Source of the DNA: G963668185 sp965237445
GTDB lineage: Bacteria; Chloroflexota; Dehalococcoidia; Lucifugimonadales; G963668185
Direction: 5' to 3'
Length of the DNA: 64,000 nucleotides
Assembly (NCBI GenBank): GCA_965237445.1
Contig: OZ250142.1
Location: 1,798,001-1,862,000 of the forward strand
Shown here piece after piece: positions 32,368 through 41,555 of the stretch. The notes below the pieces were generated by a model. It saw nothing but the letters and a program-made list of their open reading frames with translations. It was not told the origin of the DNA and did no database searches. Each line of letters starts with the position of its first letter. Position 1 is the first letter of the stretch. The translations under genes and the position numbers were made by a program.

Positions 32368-33855
32368 TCAGGGCCGGTCGCGAAGCTCCTGGAGGGCAAT
32401 GCCAGCCTGACGTCGAAGCCTGTCCGAGTTCATTCGCTCCTGGTCTGCTGCTCTAAATGCATCGATTGTGAATGGCCGCCAGGAGTTGTGTAGCGTACGC
32501 ATCGCAACTTCCTCGCCATCCAGCGCCTGCACCGTGAGGGTGTAGATTGGAAGCAGCATGCCGGGCTGGGGCAGGTCGCGGACCTTGCGTCCCAGTTCGC
32601 CTATGCGCACGTTGAACTCGCTCAGGTCCTCAGCCACGACTACCCGATCGCATCCACCTTCCGTAATTCGCCAGTCGTTGTACCGCTGGTGAAAGGCGTC
32701 CCACTCCTGGACGAGCATCTCGAAGTAGGACTGGAAGCTCTGGACGTCTGCGAGATTCTCAGCCGAGTGGTCTTCAATGATGTCGTGAAGCGTCATGTAG
32801 ACTATCTTAAGAGCCGTTTGGCTATCGGTGACTGCGGCGTCTACTTCGTCCAGAAGCAATGGCAGGTTCACTTCAGGACCGAATGTGGCAGATGGAGTGG
32901 CCTCGGCCACCTGGCCGTTCGATCCATCGTCAGTGTTGGACCCTGTCCTTGTAGAGGCCTGAGCCTGTGTGTCCTCAGACGCCGTTGAGCCATAGACCAA
33001 GGTAGTAAGCCATTCAACTAGCTGCAAGAGGGACGCTAGCTCTTCGTCGGCGGCCTCCCGCAGCATGTCGACCAGTTCTTCAGTGGATTCGGAGGTGGGC
33101 AAGTCGGCCACGGCCGATTCAATATTTAGAGACTTTGCGGCAAGCTGCCCGTAGCGTTCAATCATAGTGGCGCCGTCTAGAGTGTTGTGCTCGCTGCGCA
33201 CGTCCGAGAAGTCCTCATGTAACTCATCCCATGATTCCTGCAGTGATTCTAGAGCGGCTTCCAACTCCTCAGCAGCTTCGGCCTCTTCGGCCGTGTAGCC
33301 CTCCTCGAATCTTTCTTGCAGTTCCAACGCCATGTCTTCCACTCTCAGTTGAGCGCGGGACGAGGCCGATCGTTGTCGTTCAACCATCTCAAACAGGGAA
33401 ATGTTTGTCGGCTGCCAGCGGTCTCGCAGCTGACGGAATGAGGCCTCTTCCTCCTCCGCCGCTGAGATGAGGATGTCGGCAAGTTCTGAAGTGACGGAGG
33501 TCCTGGGGATGTCTCTGGCCAGTTCCGTTACGCTGTTGTTGTCGAACGCAAGAATGTGTAGAGCCTGTTGCGCCGAACTGACATGGCATGTGGTCAATCC
33601 GGCGCGCCACTTGTCAAAGTCTTCGTGGATCTGGTCCCATTCGTCGTCAACTGCCATCAGTTGCTGCACGAAATCTTTCACTGCCGCACGTTCGGCAACG
33701 GAGAGAGGCGTTGCGGTCTGAACAGGAGGCGCCGAAGTTGGAGCAGGCGTCAAAGCTTCGGAAGACGGGCTGCTTGTGTTGTCGCAGCCGGACGTGAATG
33801 CGATGAGAATCAAGAGGACTGGCAAAAGAGCAATAGAGCCAAAACCAACTTTCAT
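32368..33855 (-). CDS. Lipoprotein with three copies of a helical repeat (unknown function)
   Basis: I do not recognise this 495-residue protein. A signal peptide ends in the lipobox TSGC (Cys near 24), followed by a Pro/Thr/Ser-rich linker. Three acidic helical segments share a core: EWDQIHEDFDKWR (near 72-84), SWDELHEDFSDVR (near 215-227) and EWDAFHQRYNDWR (near 390-402). Each is followed by a similar stretch with LPTS/DIPRTS and an EE(A/V)xxxxL helix, the third more diverged. It is the last gene of a likely operon with SppA and a DUF4350-type protein; the gap to the latter is 2 bases. A cell-envelope role is the most that can be inferred. Confidence 0.8.
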   Translation of the reverse strand: MKVGFGSIALLPVLLILIAFTSGCDNTSSPSSEALTPAPTSAPPVQTATPLSVAERAAVKDFVQQLMAVDDEWDQIHEDFDKWRAGLTTCHVSSAQQALHILAFDNNSVTELARDIPRTSVTSELADILISAAEEEEASFRQLRDRWQPTNISLFEMVERQRSASSRAQLRVEDMALELQERFEEGYTAEEAEAAEELEAALESLQESWDELHEDFSDVRSEHNTLDGATMIERYGQLAAKSLNIESAVADLPTSESTEELVDMLREAADEELASLLQLVEWLTTLVYGSTASEDTQAQASTRTGSNTDDGSNGQVAEATPSATFGPEVNLPLLLDEVDAAVTDSQTALKIVYMTLHDIIEDHSAENLADVQSFQSYFEMLVQEWDAFHQRYNDWRITEGGCDRVVVAEDLSEFNVRIGELGRKVRDLPQPGMLLPIYTLTVQALDGEEVAMRTLHNSWRPFTIDAFRAADQERMNSDRLRRQAGIALQELRDRP

Positions 33856-33857
33856 AA

Positions 33858-35165
33858 CTACTTGCGCACTCCCACGTAATCGCTTACCAAGCTAGTTCTA
33901 TATGTGCTGTTGACAAGGCTCGTCACGGCACTTTCCAGCGTCTCCTCAGTATCGGCCAGCACCACCAGCATGTCACGGTCTCCGTCCTGGGAAAGGACGA
34001 GGACGGAGGATCCTTCAAGCCCCAGCTCTGGCCCGAACGGAGTGCCAAGAGAATCGTCGATCCTGACTCCGGCAGCCTGCAGGTACTGACTGACCTGAAT
34101 GACGTTGTCATACAGACCGAGGAATAGTGAGTCCCGGCTTGTGTCCTCCACGCCACTGATCTGAGAAGCAATGTTGTTGGATGACAGGCCGTTTCTCATC
34201 TGGAGACCGACGTTGAAGAGAGAAGATTGCCCAAGCAGGATGTCTACGCCGGCTTCAGAGCTACTCTCGTAAAAGTAAGGAAAGTCTCCCAAGTCGAAAC
34301 GTCTCTCGCTATCGGTCAGATAGTCGGCAATGTTTGAAAGGAATCTGTCGTTGTCCAACAGGAAGTTGCTGGACGGGACCATAAATGTGAAGTCGCCAAG
34401 CGCCAGGACGTTGGGACTGTCGCCCCATGCAATGGGGTTGAGCGTTTCGGCGGAGTCGAGTATTGAAGATTTCGTGTTTGGCCCGGCGAATGCCAGACCC
34501 GGCCCCGAGGAGCGAACGGATCCCGCGTATTCCAGCAGGATCGAGTCCAGACCAGCCGTGATTGCATCAGGTTGAAAGTCTCTCACGACGATGTGTCTGA
34601 AATTCTGATCGTACTCGACCGTGTTGTAGAGGTAGTCTGGCTGAAACTTCAGGCCGAACCTCTCAGCCAGAGAGTTAACCCGGTGGGGGCGTGACGGGTC
34701 TGAGACCAGGAGGAGCTTCCCTCCCTTCCTCACGAAACGTTCCACGAGCGCCGCTTCCGACTCCGAATAGGGTTCTTGCGGCATGATAACCAGAAAACTG
34801 TCGGCTCCACGCAGCTTCTCCTCCAGGAGACTAAGTCTGACTTCTACTCCCTCCGGACGGAAGCTGCCCATTAACTCAATGTCGTAGCCACGGTCAGTAA
34901 CTCTTGAAGTAAGTGCAGTTGTTTCTGACTCCATGAAGTTGTTCTGGTGCAAGGCGTCCACCACCAAAAGGCCTTCCTGGACCTGGGTGGCGGGAGAATC
35001 GGGGAGTTCGCGCGAAGGAGCTGTGTAGGCCGTTATCTGCTGAAACGGGACATCAACCGGTGTTTCCCGTTGGTATCTCCCTTCGTAATAGAAGAAAAAC
35101 ACGCCGGCAAATGCGGCGGCCGCAAAGATGGGCACGAGCGCAAGTATCGTCAGTCTAATGAGCAT
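33858..35165 (-). CDS. DUF4350-like membrane-anchored protein (GldG/ABC-type extracellular domain)
   Basis: This 435-residue protein has an N-terminal membrane segment (about 5-26) and a large extracytoplasmic domain with a GATase-like part: EGLLVVDALHQNNF, TDRGYDIELM, ADSFLVIMPQEPYSESEAAL and VRKGGKLLLVSDPSR. This resembles DUF4350 domains of gliding- and ABC-transporter-associated proteins. No second membrane helix is obvious. It overlaps the end of sppA by 11 bases and precedes the triple-repeat lipoprotein by 2 bases, so the three are surely co-transcribed. The function is unknown; a role in envelope protein handling is a guess from context. Confidence 0.7.
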   Translation of the reverse strand: MLIRLTILALVPIFAAAAFAGVFFFYYEGRYQRETPVDVPFQQITAYTAPSRELPDSPATQVQEGLLVVDALHQNNFMESETTALTSRVTDRGYDIELMGSFRPEGVEVRLSLLEEKLRGADSFLVIMPQEPYSESEAALVERFVRKGGKLLLVSDPSRPHRVNSLAERFGLKFQPDYLYNTVEYDQNFRHIVVRDFQPDAITAGLDSILLEYAGSVRSSGPGLAFAGPNTKSSILDSAETLNPIAWGDSPNVLALGDFTFMVPSSNFLLDNDRFLSNIADYLTDSERRFDLGDFPYFYESSSEAGVDILLGQSSLFNVGLQMRNGLSSNNIASQISGVEDTSRDSLFLGLYDNVIQVSQYLQAAGVRIDDSLGTPFGPELGLEGSSVLVLSQDGDRDMLVVLADTEETLESAVTSLVNSTYRTSLVSDYVGVRK

Positions 35166-36207
35166 TTCCCACGTACAGGTAGTAGAAGTTTGGGCGAGCT
35201 ATGTCCAAGGGGAACTCCGGCAGTGGGTTCTGGCGATCCTCGTCCAGCCTCCCGTATCGCATAAGTTCCTGCAGTTCCTGGAGCGTGGTCATGCCGTCTG
35301 CAGCGCCTTGCTCCGACTGCCACGGGGCCAAATCATCGTTGTTGGCGTACCTGTTCCGCAGGGCCAGAAGGTCGGAGAACTCGTTGCCGTCTGTGGATGA
35401 TGGAGAGATTCGCTCGAGGTCCTCAAGGAATTCGCGCAGGACCTCATAATTCACGTCCACTGTGTCGTAACGTGAGATTCCTGCCAGCTCAGCCGCCTTC
35501 CGGAATGCATCGATCTCGCCGCCGATTTCGTCTACGAGGCCGAGCCTCACCGCGTCCAGACCTGAGTAAATGCGGCCCTGAACGAGCTCATCCTCGGAGA
35601 TACGCAGCCTGCCTGCTCGTTCGCTGATTACTATCTGAGCGAAGGCCGACTTTAGCTGGTCTACCATTCCGGTCCACTCCCTTCTGGTAGACCCCTGCTG
35701 CTTGTAAGGGCCGCTGAAAATAACGCTTTCTTCAGGCAACGGTGGGATGAGAGGCCCGGAGAACGCGACAACTCCCACATTTCCGACCAAGGTGGAGACT
35801 TGTGTGTAAGAGTGACTCGCGCCCATGGCCATCATGTACCCGCCGCTGGCGACGAGACCGTTCATGGAAATCACCACGGGCTTTTCATTGCGGAGATTTC
35901 GGGTCTCGAAGTACAGGCGCTCGCTGGCGGCCGCATCGCCGCCGGGGGTACTCAGCTTGATGACGACCGCCTTGATGGAGTCGTCACGGCGGGCATAGTT
36001 GACGAACTTGTTGATTGCGTAAGCTGAATTCTCGGAGATCACAGTGAATGGCACTTCGATTACACCGATCTTGGGCTTGCCGGGATAGACGTAAAAGAAG
36101 GACAACAGGCCGGCCGTCACACCTACCGCGATCGCCAGCAGCGCGAGGACATACCACGCAGACAGAGTCCGATAGACGAGCAGAGAAAGAGTTACTAACT
36201 GACGCAA
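35155..36207 (-). CDS. sppA: Signal peptide peptidase SppA-type serine protease (S49)
   Basis: SppA-type proteases clear signal peptides and membrane peptide fragments using a Ser/Lys dyad. The 350-residue protein has an N-terminal membrane segment (about 17-40). The Ser nucleophile is in GLVASGGYMMAMG (near 120), and the likely Lys is in FSGPYKQQGSTRREW (near 170), matching the GxxK position of short SppA enzymes. GRIYSGLDAVRLGLVDEIGG follows. The start TTG at 36207 is the longest choice; the membrane helix needs it. It heads the operon with the DUF4350-type and triple-repeat lipoprotein genes. Confidence 0.9.
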   Translation of the reverse strand: MRQLVTLSLLVYRTLSAWYVLALLAIAVGVTAGLLSFFYVYPGKPKIGVIEVPFTVISENSAYAINKFVNYARRDDSIKAVVIKLSTPGGDAAASERLYFETRNLRNEKPVVISMNGLVASGGYMMAMGASHSYTQVSTLVGNVGVVAFSGPLIPPLPEESVIFSGPYKQQGSTRREWTGMVDQLKSAFAQIVISERAGRLRISEDELVQGRIYSGLDAVRLGLVDEIGGEIDAFRKAAELAGISRYDTVDVNYEVLREFLEDLERISPSSTDGNEFSDLLALRNRYANNDDLAPWQSEQGAADGMTTLQELQELMRYGRLDEDRQNPLPEFPLDIARPNFYYLYVGNAH

Positions 36208-36555
36208 TTGTTCAGCCTGCGTTCAGGTCCCGCGATGCGCCCAGCGTGCAGTTGGACGCTCCATCTCGCGCGTTGAAGTCCATGCCACATAGCGGTCTGA
36301 CACGTCTCGCAATCCGGGAAGCTGACGTACTTGAAACGTACCTGATGTGCGAATAGGTCTTCACAGTTAAAGGATACAACAAGTCCGAGCGGTGCGGCCT
36401 TCAGGCAAGGAAGCCTCGTCAGGGGTTCGACGTGACGCACTCGGAGCTGGTTCGGGCGGTGCGTGGTGGACCAGATCGGATTGGGTGGCCTGCATTAGCT
36501 GTTGCCCTTGCCGCCGTTGGGAACTGGCCAATGTAACGGATGACGCCAAGGTGTG
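36208..36555. other. Spacer with no gene seen
   Basis: This 348-base gap lies between the start of sppA and the end of the dppC-type permease gene, both on the minus strand. No ORF with family features, RNA gene or strong hairpin was seen. It should hold the sppA-operon promoter, but no clear -10/-35 pair could be picked out. Confidence 0.5.
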
Positions 36556-37533
36556 TCAGCGCGTGCGTGGGTTCAGAACGTCGTTCAAGGCGTCGCCCAG
36601 AAGGTTCCATGTCAACACCAGAGTCCACGCCGCAATGCCTGGCGCCAGCAGAAGCCAGGGCTTCACTTTTAGCACTGTAAGCGAACCACCCTCCAGCAGC
36701 AGTATGCCTAAGCTGGGTCTGGGCGGCTGTATGCCCAACCCCAGCCAGCTAAGGAATATCTCTGTGCCCACCATGGTTCCCATACCCATAGTCATCGTGA
36801 CCACAATTGGGCTGATGGCGTTAGGCAGCATGTGCACGAAGAGGATCCGGCTTGTGGAAGCCCCAAGGGCGCGCGCGGCTTCCGCGTACTGCATCTCCTT
36901 TAACGAGAGCACCTGTCCTCTGACGAGACGGGCCATTCCTATCCATCCGAATGACACGAGTGCTACCGAAACGACAACGTAGTCGACAACCCCGGACCGC
37001 ACGACGCCGTCAAGCCCCCAATTGTCCTCGGCCCATCGCGCCCAAGTGATGAAGCGAGGACGTAGCGTCGCTGCGATAATGATTACAAGCAACACTTCAG
37101 GGAATGCGGCGAACAGTTCCCCAACTCGCATGACAAGCGAATCGATCTTGCCGCCAAAGTAGCCTGAAAAGAGGCCCAAGCTTACACCGATTACAGGGCC
37201 CGCGATTACGATCGACACCACGGTGAGGATCACGGTGTTCTGAATGCCCCATAGCACCCTGGTGAAGATATCTCGGCCGAGGAGATCGGTGCCGGCCCAG
37301 TGCGACGCGCTGGGCGGCTGTCCCTGAAGCGCCGTGTAGTCCAGGTCGCTGTATCCGTATGGAGAAATCCACTCCGCGAAGATACCGCCGGTGTAGAGAA
37401 GCACGAGAGTTACGATGCAAGCCACCGCGATCTTCTTGCGCAGCAGGCGTTCCATGGCGCGAGCGAGATGGCCCTGCGCCTTCGACCGTGAGATGCGGTC
37501 GACAGCGAGTGAGTCTGCTCCGACGGTTGCCAT
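36556..37533 (-). CDS. dppC: ABC transporter permease, dipeptide/oligopeptide type (DppC/OppC-like)
   Basis: This is one of the two permease subunits of a peptide-type ABC importer. The 325-residue protein has six predicted membrane segments, the DppC N-terminal domain ending in the WAGTDLLGRDIFTRVLWG motif (near 90-107), and the cytoplasmic EAA loop EMQYAEAARALGASTSRILFVHMLPN. It starts directly after the stop of dppB (TAAATG). No ATPase genes (dppD/F) follow; the next gene is unrelated, so the ATPases must be elsewhere. Confidence 0.92.
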   Translation of the reverse strand: MATVGADSLAVDRISRSKAQGHLARAMERLLRKKIAVACIVTLVLLYTGGIFAEWISPYGYSDLDYTALQGQPPSASHWAGTDLLGRDIFTRVLWGIQNTVILTVVSIVIAGPVIGVSLGLFSGYFGGKIDSLVMRVGELFAAFPEVLLVIIIAATLRPRFITWARWAEDNWGLDGVVRSGVVDYVVVSVALVSFGWIGMARLVRGQVLSLKEMQYAEAARALGASTSRILFVHMLPNAISPIVVTMTMGMGTMVGTEIFLSWLGLGIQPPRPSLGILLLEGGSLTVLKVKPWLLLAPGIAAWTLVLTWNLLGDALNDVLNPRTR

Positions 37534-38463
37534 TTACCGGTACCGAATCCTTGGATCGACGTAAGCGTAAGCGATGTCTGCCGCGAGAATCGCGAGAACG
37601 AATACAAACGTCCCAAGCATGGAGACGGCCATCACCACCGGGTAGTCGCGTTCGAACAGCGAGTCAATCACGAGCCGGCCAACGCCAGGTATGCCCATGA
37701 TTCTCTCCGCGATTACCGAACCTCCGAGCAGTCCGGCGAACGTAAACGATAGCACCGTCACGATCGGAATCATCGCGTTCTTGAACACGTGACGGCGGTC
37801 AATCGTGGTTTGGTCCAGCCCCTTGGCGTGGGCGGTCCTGATGAAGTCCTGGTGCATCACGTCAAGAGTGCTTGCCCGCATGAGCCTGGCCATGCCGGCG
37901 ATGCCCGGGACGCCCATGACGATGGCGGGAATCACGATGCGGGAATCAAAGAGCCCTCCCCACCCAGAGCATGGGACCCAGTGAAGCTTAAGGCAGAAAG
38001 CCCACAACATAAACGGAGCAGTTACCATGATGGGTATCGACATGATCATGACCGCTGTGGCTACCGCCACAGGGTCCTGCCAGCTCCCCTGCTTGTGGGC
38101 GATGTAGAAGCCCAGGGGAAGGCCTATGCCAATGACGATCGTGAGCGCGGCTATGTTGAGTTGGGCCGAGACCTTAATCTTCGCCCAGAGCAGTTCGTTT
38201 ACGTCGCGGCCGCGATACCTGAAACTCTCGCCGAAGTCGCCGCGGAAGACCCCGGCCATGTAGTCCACGTACTGCACCGTTATGTGCCGGTTCAGGCCGA
38301 ACGTCTCGCGGAGCCGTTCGGCTCTCTCCTCCGTGTATCGGGCCCCCAGCATTACGGTAACAGGGTCGCCGGGGACCAACCTGAACAGGGAGAAGACCAT
38401 CACCGACGTGGCAAACATAATGACCGGTAGCCACAAAATTCGCCTGGCTATGTACTTGCCCAC
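37534..38463 (-). CDS. dppB: ABC transporter permease, dipeptide/oligopeptide type (DppB/OppB-like)
   Basis: This partner permease has 309 residues and six predicted membrane segments. The opening IARRILWLPVIMFATSVMVF and FRLVPGDPVTVMLG are diagnostic of DppB. The EAA motif is in DFIRTAHAKGLDQTTIDRRH, and the closing YAYVDPRIRY is typical. The start is a GTG at 38463 with AAGGGA nine bases upstream. It lies 134 bases downstream of the substrate-binding gene, with a strong hairpin between. Confidence 0.92.
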   Translation of the reverse strand: MGKYIARRILWLPVIMFATSVMVFSLFRLVPGDPVTVMLGARYTEERAERLRETFGLNRHITVQYVDYMAGVFRGDFGESFRYRGRDVNELLWAKIKVSAQLNIAALTIVIGIGLPLGFYIAHKQGSWQDPVAVATAVMIMSIPIMVTAPFMLWAFCLKLHWVPCSGWGGLFDSRIVIPAIVMGVPGIAGMARLMRASTLDVMHQDFIRTAHAKGLDQTTIDRRHVFKNAMIPIVTVLSFTFAGLLGGSVIAERIMGIPGVGRLVIDSLFERDYPVVMAVSMLGTFVFVLAILAADIAYAYVDPRIRYR

Positions 38464-38532
38464 GTAGCATGTCCCTTCTGCGCTGCCTCCGGATCAGGCT
38501 TCTCCAGGTGCGGCTCCAGCATCACAGTAGCA

Positions 38533-38562
38533 TGCTGCCCCGGGCGAGACCACGGGGCAGCA
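38533..38562 (-). promoter_or_regulatory. Intercistronic hairpin between binding protein and permease genes
   Basis: TGCTGCCCCG (38533-38542) and CGGGGCAGCA (38553-38562) form a perfect 10-bp stem with a 10-base loop and no T run. It lies 35 bases past the binding-protein stop and 70 bases before dppB. Such hairpins often stabilise the upstream transcript so that more binding protein than permease is made. Confidence 0.6.
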
Positions 38563-38596
38563 CATCCAACGCGCTCTTCAAGTTTGGAAGTTCAGG

Positions 38597-40309
38597 CTAC
38601 GAGTCTGACCCGTCGTCGTATTCGACGTAAATGTGGGACAGCTTGGGCACAATCATGGGCGTCATTCGATAGTCCTTGATGTGCGGCTTGACAAGGACGT
38701 ATCGCTCACCCGAGAACCACATTGGGACCCAGGCAGCATCTTCCACGATAATCTTTTCAGCGTCTTGATAAAGCGCCACACGCTTGACCGGGTCCGGCTC
38801 TGACCGAGCATCTTCTACGAGACGATCCACATCGGGGTTGTTGTAGGCCCCGTGGTTGGTCTCGCTATCGGAGTAGAACAGGATGTCGATAAAGTCCTGA
38901 GGGTCCGGGTAGTCGGCCGACCAACCCAGACCGGAGAACGACTGGAATTTCCTGGCGTCCAGGTCCTTCAGGTATGTCGCCCACTCGATCTGCTGAATCT
39001 CCACCTGCACGCCGAGGGTGTCTTCCCACATGCCCAGAACAGCCTCAAGTGAGACGGATGGGCTTCCGCCTGTGCCGGGGATGGTCATGACGATTCGCGG
39101 CCTAGTCTCAGGGTCGGCGTACTTGGACTCTGCAAGCAACTGCTTCGCCAATTCAGGGTCGTGCTCCAGTCCTGCGAGGTCAGGGTTGTATCCCGGGAAT
39201 CCCGGAGGAAGGACTCCGTACGCCGGAACAGCCAGGTCACTGAAGATCTCGCTGGCGATCAGCCTTTTGTCTATCGCGTGGTTCAGCGCCTGCCGGAACT
39301 TCTTGTCATCGAACGGCGCTATGCTGGTGTTGAACCCAATGTAGCTCACAGAGAACTCGGGGGCGGCAATGATCAACTCATCGTGCAGCGGCTCCTGCGG
39401 GTCCAGGATGCGGTCGATGTCGAACAGGCCGACGCCGGTAAAGTCGATCTCGTCGTTCTCGTACATGGCCATCGTCTGGCCGCCGGCAAGATTGAACACG
39501 ACCCTGTCAACCTTCGCCTTTTCCTTGTAGTAGTTGTCGTTCCGCTCCAGGATCAGGCGCTCTCCGATCCGGTACTCGGCGAGCTTGAACGGACCGGTGC
39601 CGTTGGGGATGTCCGTCCACTGGCGACCGCCGCTCTCCACGTTTTCCCTATCAAGAACGAATGCGGTCGGGTAGGTAAGCTTGGCCAGGAAGTAAGCCTT
39701 GGGCTCGTCTATCGTTATCTGCAGCGTCCGATCATCTATTACTTTCACTCCGGCCATGTCGGTTGTCTTGCCTTCGAACACGTCATGAGCGCCGGAAATA
39801 TCATTCAGATACGTTTCCGCAACAGTGGAACCTGTGTTGGGATCGGCGGCCCTCTCGATCGACCACTTGAAGTCTTGCGCCGTTATGGACTTGCCATCGT
39901 GGAACTTGGCGTCCGGCCTCAAGTAAAAGGTATAGACGGTTGACGTATCGTCAATCTCCATACTCTCGGCTATCTCCAGCTCCAGTTGTAGATCAGTGTT
40001 CAGGGTCAAGAGACCGCTGTACAGCTCGACAACAATGGCCGAAGAAGTGGTGTCGCTGGAGAGATGCGGGTCAAGCGTAGGCGGATCGTCCCACATCCTG
40101 CGGAACTCTCCGCCGAATGATGACTGCGCGCTGTCACTCTGTTCGTCGACGTCGGTTTGAGACGCAGCCGATGAATCAGTGTCGGGTTGCGTCACCTCCT
40201 CCGTGTCGCTGGGCGTGAGTTCGGAGATGGAGACTTCGTCCCCACCGCCGCATGCCAGCGCGATCGCGGCGATGGCCAGGAAGAGAAAAGGCAAAAGCTT
40301 CTTGGGCAT
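38597..40309 (-). CDS. dppA: ABC transporter substrate-binding lipoprotein, peptide family (DppA/OppA-like, SBP_bac_5)
   Basis: This is the extracytoplasmic receptor for a peptide-type importer. The 570-residue protein has a signal peptide ending in the lipobox ALAC (Cys near 20), then an acidic linker. The family body includes FRRMWDDPPTLDPHLSSDTT, LRPDAKFHDGKSITAQDFKW, GTGPFKLAEYRIGERLILER and the C-terminal SDSETNHGAYNNPDVDRL. Ligands of such proteins range from peptides to sugars or metals; the specificity cannot be read. It is the first gene of dppA-dppB-dppC; the gene names indicate family only. Confidence 0.9.
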   Translation of the reverse strand: MPKKLLPFLFLAIAAIALACGGGDEVSISELTPSDTEEVTQPDTDSSAASQTDVDEQSDSAQSSFGGEFRRMWDDPPTLDPHLSSDTTSSAIVVELYSGLLTLNTDLQLELEIAESMEIDDTSTVYTFYLRPDAKFHDGKSITAQDFKWSIERAADPNTGSTVAETYLNDISGAHDVFEGKTTDMAGVKVIDDRTLQITIDEPKAYFLAKLTYPTAFVLDRENVESGGRQWTDIPNGTGPFKLAEYRIGERLILERNDNYYKEKAKVDRVVFNLAGGQTMAMYENDEIDFTGVGLFDIDRILDPQEPLHDELIIAAPEFSVSYIGFNTSIAPFDDKKFRQALNHAIDKRLIASEIFSDLAVPAYGVLPPGFPGYNPDLAGLEHDPELAKQLLAESKYADPETRPRIVMTIPGTGGSPSVSLEAVLGMWEDTLGVQVEIQQIEWATYLKDLDARKFQSFSGLGWSADYPDPQDFIDILFYSDSETNHGAYNNPDVDRLVEDARSEPDPVKRVALYQDAEKIIVEDAAWVPMWFSGERYVLVKPHIKDYRMTPMIVPKLSHIYVEYDDGSDS

Positions 40310-40411
40310 GATTGTGAAAGTACTCCTGATTAAGATGATTGACGACTTGCCGCCGGATCGGGTGCGCTTCCTCCGTTGGATCCACTTGCGGGGAGAATCC
40401 CGGCACCCAGA

Positions 40412-41507
40412 TTATGCGACCGTCTCTGTTAAGTACGCTCTCATAAACTGATCTAGATTTCCATTCAAGACGTCCTGAGCGTCCGATACCTGGTAGAGAG
40501 TCCGGTGGTCCTTCACCATCTGGTATGGATGCAGGACGTAGCTCCTGATCTGTCGCCCCCACTCAGCAGATACGTGCTCGCCCTTCAGTTTGGACCGTTC
40601 GTCCGCCAGGCGGGCATTTTCTCTTTCCACCAGGCGCGCCGTCAGGATGCGCATGGCGATCTCCTTGTTCTGGTGTTGGGACCGCTCATTCTGGCAGCTG
40701 ACCTTGAGGCCCGTCGGCACGTGCGTGATACGCACCGCAGTAGAGTTTTTCTGTACGCTCTGCCCACCGGCTCCGCCTGCTCGGAACACCTCGATTTTCA
40801 CATCTTCAGGCTTCACCTGAATGTCCGCGCCTTCTTCAGCTTCCGGAAGCGCTTCAACCAATGCAAACGAGGTATGCCGGGCGTGGTCCGCGTCGAAAGG
40901 GGAAAGCCGGACCAATCTGTGAACCCCGCGTTCTGCCTTGAGATGACCGTAAGAGTACGGGCCGCTGATCTGAATGATGGCGCTCTTGATTCCACCTTCG
41001 TCGCCAGAGGACACGTCAAGGACATCGACCTTGTGCTTCTGCCTCTCGGCCCAACGAATGTACATGCGCATCAGCATGCGGGCCCAGTCCTGGGATTCAA
41101 TACCGCCGGCGCCCGCGTGAAGCGCGATGATTGCGTTTCTCTCATCGTATTGGCCTGAGAGCACCAGCCGAAACTCCATAGCTGCGAGTCTCGCCGATAG
41201 GGTGGAGGCGTCTTCCGCTAGTGTTTCTTGAAGCCCGTCCTCGCCCTCTTCTATGGCCAGATCGAGCAGTTCGCCGAGGGTGTTGGCCTGGTCTTCGATC
41301 TCCCGCCAGTCCGAAATCTCGCCCTTAAGCCGGGTGAGGGTCCTCATGCCATTGCTTGCGAACTTGTGGTTGTTCCAAAAGTCCGGTCCATGGGTCAACT
41401 TCTCCAGCTTGGCGACTTCGTTGTCTTTGGCTGGGAGGTCAAAGACGCACCAGGAGCGCTGATAGTCTGTCCTGGAGTTGCGTCACTTCGGCCCTTGTGT
41501 CCTGCAT
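40412..41507 (-). CDS. prfB: Peptide chain release factor 2, with +1 programmed frameshift
   Basis: RF2 reads UAA and UGA and triggers peptide release. Translation starts at the ATG at 41507 (GAGGA seven bases upstream) and reads 22 codons to CTT TGA at 41444-41439. Skipping one base then continues into the long frame to 40412. The total is 364 residues, the normal RF2 length. The body contains the SPF-type anticodon tripeptide in VRLSPFDADHARHTSF and the GGQ catalytic loop in RAGGAGGQSVQKNSTAVRI. Without the shift only a 22-residue peptide results, so RF2 controls its own level by reading its internal UGA. The first downstream methionines do not give a full protein. Confidence 0.96.
41438..41450 (-). 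promoter_or_regulatory. prfB +1 recoding site (CTT TGA C)
   Basis: On the minus strand the sequence CGT CTT TGA C gives the classical RF2 slippery codon followed by an in-frame UGA and C, the weak stop context. A GGTG about 6 bases upstream of CTT could act as the internal anti-SD element; it is poorer than the AGGGGG of E. coli. Confidence 0.9.
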
Positions 41508-41555
41508 TTGGGAGTCCTCTAGTTTCTGAAAAGTGTGCCGGTCGTGCAGATTATA

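Noticed and set aside
39161..39943. 260-codon plus-strand frame opposite the peptide-binding lipoprotein
   Set aside because: Shadow of the real gene; no motif or start signal.
41398..41398. TTG at 41398 as the prfB start
   Set aside because: The conserved N-terminal region lies upstream across the CTT TGA C recoding site, so the real start is 41507.
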